Shown piece after piece: positions 11,748 through 21,476 of a DNA stretch of 64,000 bases. The DNA is taken from assembly GCA_947184155.2 (NCBI GenBank), contig CAMXCT020003646.1, forward strand, positions 437,028 to 501,027. Reading direction: 5' to 3'. This DNA comes from Cladocopium goreaui. Its lineage: Eukaryota > Sar > Dinophyceae > Suessiales > Symbiodiniaceae. Positions within the stretch are counted from its first letter, which is position 1, and every line of letters starts with the position of its first letter. The translations under genes and the position numbers were made by a program. The notes below the pieces were generated by a model. That model made no database searches, was not told where the DNA came from, and saw nothing but the letters and a program-made list of their open reading frames with translations.

Positions 11748-14487
11748 GCTGCTTGCTTGCTTGCTTGCTGCCTTGCTTGCTTGCTTGCTGCCTTGCTTGC
11801 TTGCTTGCTGCCTTGCTTGCTTGCTTGCTGCCTTGCTTGCTTGCTTGCTGCCTTGCTTGCTTGCTTGCTGCCTTGCTTGCTTGCTTGCTGCCTTGCTTGG
11901 CTTGCTTGCTTGCTTGCTTGCTGCTGCCTTGCTTGCTTGCTTGCTGCCTTGCTTGCTTGCTTGCTGCCTTGCTTGCTTGCTTGCTGCCTTGCTTGCTTGC
12001 TTGCTGCCTTGCTTGCTTGCTTGCTGGCTGGCTGGCTGGCTGGCTTGCTTGCTTGCTTGCTTGCTCACTGGCTTGCTTGCTTGCTTGCTTGCTGGCTGGC
12101 TGCCTTGCTTGCTTGCTGGCTGGCTTGCTTGCTTGCTCGCTGGCTTGCTTGCTGGCTGGCTGGCTGGCTTGCTTGCTTGCTGGCTGGCTTGCTTGCTTGC
12201 TTGCCTGTTCCCTGCGTGGCCTGTGAATAGATTTCTGAAAAAAAATCCCCGGGAAATCTGAAAAAAAATCCCCGGAAAAATACGTACCCGGAATTTGGCC
12301 TGGTGTTGATGTTGCCCAGGTTGAAGATTTCACCCGCCAGGGGGCACACAAGAGCTAAATCCTGGAAGCTACGGAGCGAGTTCTGAAGTTGGATCAAACA
12401 CATCGCCCCTCTTAGAGAGATGGATCACTGCCATGTTTGAAATGAATGAAACAGGATTCTCAACCCAGTGTTTTTTTTTGCATGACAATTGGAAAGCCAC
12501 CCATCCCCCGAAGTTACCCCCGTCCTGCTGGAAGAAGGTGTCACATCCCTGATCGACGCAAAAGGAGACGCCCGCAATCTCCATCCGGACCTTTCCAGAC
12601 CTGGCGGCCAGCTGCAGCGGCCAGCTGCAGTCATCTTCCTACTGCAGGATCTCCACTGGCACGATCTATGCGACAGGATGATCCCTCTTGCAGCAGAGGT
12701 CTAGGAAACAAGTTTATCAAACTGGAATTGGGAACAGTTGCTCAGAGCGCCCAAAAAAAACAAATGATCAATCATTTTGTGGGCCAAGTCTATCCAAGCG
12801 TCTTGTAGATGCGGAGCTTTCCAAGCTTCCCATCTGGGAGTCGGGTGATCGTGGAGCCTCAAGTTGACACCAGGGACGACGCATCACCGCATCGTACCAC
12901 AGTGCTCAAGTAAAGCTTGGCTAATAAAAAATGTGAAAATCGGTTTAAGATGATCTATCGCCATCCGGACTCACCTGCGCCCGCAGACAGGGCATCCTCC
13001 TGTTCTCGGAAGACCTCATCTTCCTTGGTTGCCAGGCTGGGATTCAATCAATAAGATCCTGGTTTGTAGCTTGGTAATTTATACCCCACATTTGTGACAA
13101 GAACTTTGAATTTGAGGACTTCCAGGACTTCCTTACCCTTATCTAGCCTCCTGTGCTTGAAACAGCTGTTGAACCACAAGCAAAACGAACCGTTTTTGTG
13201 CGGCTGGGTGTCTGGATTGCGCATCTCTGGCAAAACACAGGGCATCTGCATCAAGAAGTAGGTGTCTTCCAACAGCTCCTTCAGGTTTCACAGCTAAGGA
13301 TCTCCAGAGATCTATTGGTACTGTGCATGGGTATGGATGGTCTCAGCTTTTAGTACCAACAATGATCAATGTGTCTCAAAATTATTGACCCTCAAAATGA
13401 CGGTTTCAGGTTTCAAGTTTGTTGAAGAGACAAAGTAATATAGTTGAACCCAAGAAATTGTAGTTGAACCAGAAATACCTTGAACCTGGTATTGACACCT
13501 AGAAAAACATACCAAGCCCCCATCGCTGTCGTGCCTGCTGGGCTCCCAGCAGCTTGGCCGCTGCCCGGGAATTGGCCTCGTCGATGTGCATCAACTTCGG
13601 CCTCCAGAAAGCTCAACCCATCTGACGTGAAGCCACTAATATAGATATTGGTTATCAGATGTTATAAGTATAATCTGGTTAGAACTGGTTTTAAGTTGCT
13701 AGTATAACATCATTACGCCTGAAACATGGATGGTATGCCATCTCGGAGTGTCCAGAAAGTGCGGCAAAGTCTTGCAGAAACCCAGGCTTGGGTGCAATTA
13801 TGGGGCCTGGTCTGTGCTTGAGTTGGCGCATCGGTTGAAGCCTCACCTTCCTCTTGGATGTCGAAATATGGCAGGGAGATCCTCAACTGGAAAGAATCGC
13901 AAGCCAAAGCCACAAAAATCCAAGCAAACGAACACCTTTCCGAATCAAATATCTGCAAAAAATATCAAAAATTCTGGGAAACTGCGTGACTCAGGGATCT
14001 TCATCTTTCCCAAAACCCCCAGTCTTCAGCCACGGCGCGGGGTGTACTGCTGCACGTACTGTCCATCTGGACCCAGTTGCATCTTATTGGAGAACGCCAG
14101 GTCCATGAGCTCCATCGACCTGCAAACATAGACAAGCATATAAACATATACACGTATGTATTTCTATGTATATCTATATAGCTATACATAGCTATACTAA
14201 TATGTGTTAATGTGTGTGTATCTATCTATCTAGCTATCTATCTAGCAAATTCTTTACCATATATATATATTATATTTATTTATTTATTTATCTATTCATT
14301 TGTGTGTTTGCATTTTTTACACCCAAAAAACAAAAGAGACAGATCGAATATATCGAATTGTAGCTACACATATACCATCAGATACCTGCACTTAACTGAT
14401 GGTCCCAGGCTCTGCTCCCGTCCTCACCTGCCATCCTTTCGTTCCTTGGCCTTTCGTGGCGCCGCCGTGCCCGACACAGTGGCAGAC
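10076..14487 (-). CDS. RPC4: RNA polymerase III subunit RPC4 (POLR3D/RPC53), C-terminal nine exons
   Basis: RPC4 is the Pol III subunit that pairs with RPC37 in initiation and termination. Nine exons join in phase: 14487-14428, 14119-14031, 13611-13535, 13278-13191, 13019-12975, 12833-12800, 12600-12518, 12354-12300, 10214-10076. All acceptors are AG. Donors are GT after exons 1, 4, 5 and 7 and GC after exons 2, 3, 6 and 8. The joined product carries the family's C-terminal features in order: FLMQMPCVLPEM (the FQLP-type segment), an acidic linker, GKLGKLRIYKTSGKVRMEI (the GKL...KSGKV core) and FNLGNINTRMVLTPDLDSIL (family ending with PD). A basic extension of about 30 residues follows. N-terminal exons right of 14487 were not found. 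After exon 9 the sequence GAG/GTATTC could be another donor, or the frame may run to the TAG at 9941. The last intron is 2,085 bp and full of repeats. Confidence 0.85.
10439..10532. repeat. Short repeat ctcatctgcgcaccc, four copies
   Basis: Four near-identical 15-mers (tcatctgcgca core) with irregular spacing. Confidence 0.85.
10564..10808. repeat. AGT/CAG trinucleotide microsatellite
   Basis: Interrupted (cagtgg), (agtagc), (agtagg), (agt) and (tagtac) runs. Confidence 0.95.
10843..11080. repeat. GATA/GAGA/GACA tetranucleotide array
   Basis: Compound (gata), (gaca) and (gaga) runs in two similar blocks of about 100 bp. Confidence 0.95.
11286..12208. repeat. CTTG array with 20-bp higher-order unit
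   Basis: About 920 bp of (cttg)n. Much of it is organised as a 20-bp unit gccttgcttgcttgcttgct. It is open in several frames on both strands (Leu/Ala/Cys or Ser/Lys/Gln/Ala repeats), which is why it mimics long proteins. It lies inside the last RPC4 intron. Confidence 0.95.
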
Positions 14488-14928
14488 CTGGGCCATGGCT
14501 GGTTTCAAGGGATTGGATCAAGGGATTTTCTCATCAAATCGAGGGATTTCCTGTAGATGTTCGCTTCTGAACGAATTCGAGATGGTTGGTGGTTGAGCCA
14601 CCCTGAGAAAAACTCAATTGACTTGGTTAAAGGCGTCCTATTTGGCCGAGTCGCATGCCAAAGCTTTTCAATGACATCCCGGAGAAGCGTTCCTGCAGTC
14701 GAAAATTGGAAGGCCGGCCCCACAGATTGATCGCATGACATGTCACAAGGGCACTGCGGTGTTCGATGCTTGTCATGGTAAATCAAAATCGCAGCTGGGC
14801 TACTGGTGGTGCATTTGACCTGCCAGTTGCGAAGTCAGCACTTTGCCGTCGCATCGCTGCATGCAGCACATTGCCCACAGACTCCTGCAGTGACACAGCA
14901 AAATGAGCCCCTTATACCGATACCTTTC

Positions 14929-15036
14929 AGCAATTGAACATGGCAATAGGAAATCCCCTATAAATGGATTAATGGGAAAAGAAACTAAATAATGTTTGAT
15001 TAATTGGTATTTTCCATTGCCATGTTCGATTACCTG
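14929..15036. repeat. 108-bp palindromic (foldback) repeat
   Basis: Arms of about 28 bp (around tgaacatggcaatagga at the left, and the reverse complement of tccattgccatgttcga at the right) separated by about 55 bp. It could be a small foldback MITE. Confidence 0.7.
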
Positions 15037-15385
15037 AGGTAATGGCAATGACCGCAGTTCACGGCCCAACTGGGCCGTTGGGCAGCTGGCAGATCTGTCC
15101 TCGGGACCTTGGGAAGAAAGGCTTGCCTTTTCGACCTCAGTGCAGTGTTTGAATTTTGCAGCAGCCAAATAGTGCTATTCAGAGGGATGTTTTGCTGGCA
15201 CCAAAACGACGACAAAGGGAAGCTTGCGTGCAACAATCGGGGAGTTCACCAGCAGGAATAGGAGTGAACCAAGAAAAAAAATAAGAATGGTTGGCTTACC
15301 AACATAAATTTAAACAGATTCCAGCCAGCCAGAGTACTTTTGGCTGACGTTTACACATTAGCCAGAATATTTTTAACTGACAACA

Positions 15386-15612
15386 CTACTAATAATAGTA
15401 ATAACTAAGAATCATCATCAACAACAGTCATAGTAACAATATCGATAATAAGTAGTACAATAACGATACTACTAACACAAAGAATCATGATAATAATAAT
15501 AATAGTCAATAATAGTAGTAATAACAAAAATAATGATCATAAAAATAGTAATGGCAATATAAAAATAATAACAGCAATAGTAATATAACAATAAGAAGAA
15601 GAAGAAGAAGAC
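15386..15612. repeat. AAT/ATA trinucleotide-rich tract
   Basis: Irregular (taa)/(aat) repeats ending in (gaa)n. Confidence 0.85.
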
Positions 15613-15831
15613 TCTGAGCCCTGGACTGCCCTGCTCTGCGCAGGCCGCTGTGGCTTGAAGATCTTTGGCCGCTTTGGGGTCTGCGAGGAAGCACTCCTTA
15701 GGCGTTCTGAACAAAACCCCACGGAAACGTCGATTTAGTAATGCCACCTATCTGAACCTATCTAAAAATACAATAGATCTCAGATATGAATCTGGATGTG
15801 CACTATACATATATATATATATATATACATA

Positions 15832-16355
15832 GGGGAGAGGCTTGAGGTTCCCCGGGGCACGGAGGAACCTTGAGCCTCTCTCTGATAGATATAAGCATAT
15901 AAATGGGGGGATGTTAACGTTCATTGCATTGCGTCATCAGAAGATGTTGTTACGTTGGAGATGTTGTTACGTTGAAGATGTTGTTGCAAATGCTTTCAAA
16001 ACGGCTTTGTGGATGTGAAGAGAAAAAAGCCTCATGTGCATTTTGCCCATCCTCTGGTGGATTATGACATGTTTATGTCAATCAAAGGAAACCTGAAATT
16101 CCGAAAAACACGCAATTCCCATGAGATCTACGAAAATGACACAAAATGAATAACTTTAAAAAGATTTAAAAGAAAAAAGAAACAAACAGCAAACAACATA
16201 TCCCAGATATGTTGTCCGCATGTTGAACTGATTCCTTGTGTTCTCAAGTTGTGGGAAGAACACAAAACACTGTAAAATACAGTGAATAATTACATTTTTC
16301 AAAGTTGAAAACAATGAACTTAAATTGCCTTCCGGGGAACCTCAAGCCTCTACCC
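15832..16355. mobile_element. MITE-like element with gaggcttgaggttccccgg termini
   Basis: A 524-bp block interrupts a TA-rich microsatellite (tatatacata at the left, atatatatat at the right). Its termini are inverted copies of agaggcttgaggttccccgg. The left end is followed by a second inverted copy (ggaaccttgagcctc), so that end alone can fold into a hairpin. The interior has tandem gttgttacgttg motifs and no coding capacity. It is probably non-autonomous; an ATA target duplication is possible but cannot be proven in repetitive flanks. Confidence 0.7.
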
Positions 16356-16507
16356 ATATATATATATACATACATATATATATATTGTATGGATGTGTGT
16401 TGATTTCAGTATGGATCTTCCATTTCCTGGCTCGTTGGCATGAATCATATCACCTCACCCCAATCACAAGCTGGGACCTGTTAGGATCATCTCCAACCAT
16501 CCAATGG

Positions 16508-17341
16508 TCAAAGCTTGCTGTCCAGGCGGCTCTGAGTAGGGCCGATATGCCACATAGGGCGAGCTTCTGTCATCCATGGCGTCTGGAGTTCACAGCCCAG
16601 TGGCTGAAAAGCGCGACTAATCTGAGCCAGATCAAGCGGTCGATCCAAAAACGCCAAGAATGGTGGCAGTGAAGCAATGGGATGATTATGTGCGGATCAA
16701 TTCTGATGGTTCTCGGGTTATGTCCCACTCTAGCTAAGTTTCGTTTGGGGTTCGATCCCAGCCAGCTACTACTCATGGATCCAAATTCATCCAAATTCAA
16801 GATCATCCGCAGCAACCCAAAGCGCAGCTAGAGTCCTTGAGACTTCCTTGTGCACGTTGCTCAAGTAGCTGGCGCACCTTGTTATATAAATATGAGACCA
16901 GTCCAAACACACCCGGAGTCAAACCCCTGTCTGGGTTTCATAGGTCTGGTGAGTCTGGTGGCAACATTTGGGCAGGGTCCTTGTCACAGGTGTTGCAGTT
17001 GCATACCAATCCCCCGCGGGGACTGAAAATGTGTTGTTTCAGGACCTCATGGCTCCATCTTTACATTCCAATCTTAATTATTAAAGTCACTTAAACCCCA
17101 TGCAGAGACGACATATCATCTTGCATACACCTACCCTTTGCTCCTCAGCCCCACCCCAAAAGCTCTTGGACTGAGGCACCAGAGAAGAGCGTTCCCCCAC
17201 GCTGGCTAAGCGAATTCCCAGCAATGAATCAGCGGCCTCAAGGCGACAACTCATGTCTGGAAACCGAAATCTCGGATCGACCGCCCTGCCGTCTGGTGCC
17301 TCGCTCAGCGATCCGTTGAGATCCGTCTGAGCCAATATGTC
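16508..17341 (-). CDS. Unrecognised gene, last two exons (candidate)
   Basis: Exon 17341-17135 is 69 codons long, bounded by TTAGCCAG/GAC and AGG/GTAGGTG. It reads as a plausible soluble segment (GSLSEAPDGRAVDPRFRF near the start). Exon 16621-16508 follows a CTCAG acceptor, starts in the matching phase and ends in TGA after 37 codons (ISRAFQPLGCELQ at its start). I do not recognise a family and cannot place upstream exons between 17.4 and 19.4 kb. Support comes from splice consensus, phase agreement and the strand shared with neighbours, not from homology. A plus-strand frame at 16325-16672 overlaps and is less convincing. Confidence 0.45.
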
Positions 17342-19419
17342 CTGGCTAAAACGGCTTCAGATTCCCAAGTCGAGGAACTCAAGCTACAAGTATGACGGCC
17401 ACATGTCTGTGTTTAACAATCCTTGTGCTGACCACCGTCAACATCAGCAACTCATCTGCTAGTTGGGTCCTGGATCTCCCTGACATGTTTCAGCTCCAAG
17501 CTCTTCACCCGCTCGCACACGGCACAAAAGAGAAAGAAGAACATGGATATCCTTGGCTCTCCGTTTCAGCTGGCAGCAATCACCTTCAGTCATTGACAAG
17601 GATTTCTGTCTCTGGTGCCCTCCATCAAGTCCGGCATAGCCTATGGTCCGAGCAACCTTTCAAAAATGCGTCGATGCATCCTTGCGGCTGAGAGGCAGGA
17701 ATGCCCAGCAGACTATCAACAATGCGCCTTGGTGACGTTGATGGAAGTAGCGGAAGATCTTTCATCAGTTGAAACCATCACAATCCCAGACACATCTCGA
17801 AAATATGCCGGATTTGTGGCCCCATACCAGAGTACAAATGGTAAGACATGTTTTGAATTGAAACCACCGACCCCGGGTCGGGCCCTGCTGAACCCACCAA
17901 GAAACCCCAAAGCTGCATCTCTAGCTGTCCGAGAAGTGTATGTTCATCTGAGCAAAACTCAGCCTGGAACGCAGCTTGCTGGACAAAAACTAGGCAAAAA
18001 CTTGGGGGGAACAAAAGGAGTTGACCAGTTTCAATTTCACGGGCAGATTACCCAGGCTAACAATCATGCTGAGCTTGCGCACCTCGGCTCCACGGAGTGT
18101 GCCGGCCTCAATCTCCGGTGTGAGTGGCTTGCAAATTTAAATTCCAAGGCACTTCAATGGCTCTGCAGAAGCCGAAACTCTGCACATGGTTGCAGCTCTT
18201 GGAACAAAGTCATGCGTATGAAGTGGCTCACAGCTCCTTTTTTGGCTTCCAATATCTGTCTTGAAAAAGGAGCATGACGCCAAATGTAAACGTGTCACGG
18301 CCTGTCGACCTGCGTCATTCGACGCGAGCGCTTGTTCACATTCAGAGCGCCAAACCCACAGTGCGCTCTGAGGAATGCCCTTTTTGAGCAACCTCACCAT
18401 AGTGTTGCAGCGGAAGCACCACAAAACAAACTAGTCCCACGAGCTTGAAATGTGATGTTTCTAAATTTGATCTTACTTCTCCTTTTGATGCCTGTTGATC
18501 CCCATTGCAATCTTCACCACCCTGGCCCAAGGGCCCACGAGTGCCATAGCCAGCTGCTTGCCATTGCTATCAAACCAGCAGCACATCGGCTATATATGAG
18601 AGCCAAAAGTTCATGAAACTGCTCTCTGCCGATCACTGCTGCCTGCAGGAAATTCGGAAGCTGTCAGGTCCCGTGAGCTCAAATCGTTTCTGCCTCAGCT
18701 CTGATCCTTGACATGATTTTTCTTCTTAACAATGAATAGGTATGGTATATGTCAGTCATCCAGTAGCTGTTGTTAGGAGCCTTGGTAATCAATATATACA
18801 GATATTACAGCAGTTAGATGCAATCATTGTATATGGATGTATATGTACATGGTAGTGGTCCAAGTTCAACCAGCGTTTGGTTCGTGGGATCAGGCAACAG
18901 TTGCGATTCACAACTCCAGTTCCCCGCTTCATTCGGAGCCACTCTTGCCTCTGGCAAGTTGGCCGACCTACTATGCACAACCAGGCGCCAGAGGCCCCTG
19001 GACTCCGGTTGCTGGAAGCTGTTCGTATAATGGTTGGATTTATATAGCACATGTAATAACATGGAGAGTATTCATAAGTACTTATAATACTATTATTAGA
19101 ATGATGCGTGCTTGTTAAGTAGCATTCTGATTTATGATGCTAATGCACTTGTTTTCCAAAATTGATCTTTGCGAGAATCCTGTTGCACTAGTCCAGACTC
19201 AAGGGGCCTACTGAGAGTCCTGCAGATTGCGCCCAGATCTTGACACTCCAAGTCTTGCCGGAGCCTGTGCAGTTTATTCGCATTACATACCGAGACAAAC
19301 TGCATAGACAAACTGCTGCAGTCAAACTGCTTTTCTCGTATCACCATGTATCACCAAGGCAGTGAATACTGGGGCAGGTGGAAGATCGGTTGATCCCGGA
19401 GGATCACCAGGGCACCGCA
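17342..19419. other. Unassigned; possible upstream exons
   Basis: The longest frame is plus-strand 17615-18277 (220 codons), with no recognised motif and against the local transcription direction. No repeats or RNA genes are recognised. Confidence 0.35.
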
Positions 19420-21309
19420 TCACAGCACCGTGAAATTGGAACGGCAAGTGGGGCAGGTCCGAGAAGCTTTCCTCTTTGCAGCTGACCATGCCAGGATGCA
19501 GTCCTGCATCAGTGTGAACGAGGCTGGGGCAAGACTTGCGAACATCGTAAATCATTCTAGAATCCATTTAAGGTTGGCCTTGGCAACCAGATGCAACCAG
19601 GAAGTCAGCCATGGATTGGTGGATTTGGATCTAGTACGATCTACTTTTGATATCCTTTTTTCGGCAAAAACATGCATTGAAGGCATCCAGTATGGCGTTT
19701 GGTGCCAAACCCACCGGATCCCCAGACTGTCATTGGACGCCAAGGCAGCACCGTCCTCGTCGAAGATGTGCCCACAAGGCAGCACCGCTACTTGCGACGA
19801 CGGTTGGAAATCTTCCAGGCAACAAAGGCAAGTCTTCTGAGTCGCTGACGATAAACCTGACTCCAAAACTGACCTCGGCTGAAGGACGTGCATAATAGTG
19901 CTGGGCATGGATCCTACATGTTTTCTTTATTGTTTCATGTGTCAGCATAACACCCGCCAGCTGCTTGACCCACTTCAGTGATATATGACATCACAGATTG
20001 CCAGATTACCATGTACATCATCTACCCGGAATGTACCAACGTTTGAAGTCCCGTTCTGTCATGCCACGCTTTCTCCACGACATCCACGTGTGCGGTTTTT
20101 CCTCCTACTTCCACTCCTTCCGGCATGACTTGGATATGCATACAGCGGAACTCCAAGGCTGAAGTCTCCAGCTCTTCCTAGGCTGCCGGGCTGAATATCC
20201 AGGGGGACCAAAAAATATATATTGTATTATATATATGTGTGTGTGTGTGAACTTCCAAGAGAAAATTTACCCCTTCAAGCATGCAGTGGCTTCATTAGCT
20301 CTTCAAAACGAAGAAAAGAAACCACCTCATTGCAAAGTCAAGGCTCAAAGAGGACAGATGCCCATAAGCGCCTCTTCACTTCACGCTTCCTGAGACAGCC
20401 AAACACAGCCCAAATAAAGACAAGGGAGAAGATCCAAAGCCGAAGATTTATTGGTTCATGGGAGGTAAAAATATCCGGTCATGAATCTACCTGAACTACA
20501 AATCAGCTTTATTGGTTCTGCGTGCCCACCAGAAAATTGCTCCACCATTCCCTAGCACCATTTTGCTCTTCCAACAGACCAACCCAACCAAACTCCGATT
20601 TCAGGTAGCGTGGCATTTTAAATGTTGTGTTGTGCGTGTATGCATGTTTGAGTGACGTGATACTACAAACCTGCGTTGAACACGCAGTGCAAGTCACATT
20701 GAACATCTCCCTGAAAAAGATTGAAAAAGCATTCATTGAAAAACATGCCTCTGAGCCTATGCATGATCGCACGGGGTGTGGTGCAACAACCACTACGCAT
20801 CTAGCGCATTCCTGCTTTCCAATCATGGACTGCCCTCAGTAATGGCCACCGGAGGAAAAGACTTGCACATCCCCTTGATCATGCCCCTCTGGAAGCAGAT
20901 CCAAAAAAATAACAAAGAGAACAAATCCACCAGGGTTTCTAGCTACTAGTTTCTGGGCTTCTTACCCAACCTGTCCAAGGGGAATCCACTTCGTATCATG
21001 TTAAGTGATGTTAAGTGTCTTGGAGCTGGTTTGCAGGAGCTCCATTCTACATCGTTCCAGTCTCATCCTGGCCAGCGTTCCAACGAAGAGCATCACGCAG
21101 GACAGGCCGATGATCTCCTTGCGGATGGGTTTCACTTCTGGGACGGCCACCAGCAATGGCAGCAGCAGCCCGACGGAAATCAAGGAGCAGGTGATCCATC
21201 GCAAGGGTTTCAGCTTTCCAGGCGGACTCAGAAATGAATCCTCCATGGGCTCCATGGGCACGGAGCTGGGACTGAAGAGTGACACTTGGAGCGGCCGGAG
21301 TCGAGTCAT
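19420..21309 (-). CDS. Membrane-anchored RING-finger protein (probable E3 ligase)
   Basis: The first exon starts at ATG 21309, downstream of an in-frame TGA. It encodes a Ser/Pro-rich head and two hydrophobic segments (about residues 37-55 and 65-82), then a basic stretch. RING exons lie downstream. The exon ending near 19756 carries CLCCLEDF and LPCGHIF. The last exon, 19503-19420, carries DCILAW and CPTCR and ends in TGA. Joining them with a GA donor (GAG/GACGG) and a GCAG acceptor restores a RING spacing with LPCGHIFDEDCILAW. The fifth zinc ligand, normally His in RING-H2, is Asp here. RING proteins transfer ubiquitin from E2 to substrate. Linking the membrane exon to the RING exons is inference from strand, order and spacing; the RING half alone is more certain. 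Confidence 0.65.
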
Positions 21310-21476
21310 AGACAAATGTCCCAGATGCAGAAATGCCGTTGATGCCGTTGATCAATTATAATTCATCAAGGGGGGGGTTACCCCCATGCGCCCCCCAATT
21401 AGTAAATTGGTGTTTTGTTCATCCTGGGTTGACAGTGCAATGTCGCAACAGCCGGCTGGTCTACAACAGAAACACC

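Larger units (their letters stand above)
10309..12276. repeat. Inverted-repeat pair bracketing intron 8 of RPC4
   Basis: About 41-bp arms at 10309-10349 and 12235-12276 are inverted copies. Each is itself a tandem of two ccggggattttttttcag-like units. The interval between them is almost wholly microsatellite. The arms sit close to the splice sites of the same intron (about 25 bases from the donor, about 95 from the acceptor). It could be a transposon, a foldback element or an introner-type insertion. Confidence 0.7.

Noticed and set aside
11192-12351. Several 260-345-codon frames on both strands (Leu/Ala/Cys and Ser/Lys/Gln repeats)
   Set aside because: Translations of the CTTG array inside an RPC4 intron.
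16747-16758. GGTTCGATCCC as a tRNA B box
   Set aside because: No A box or foldable cloverleaf at the right distance.
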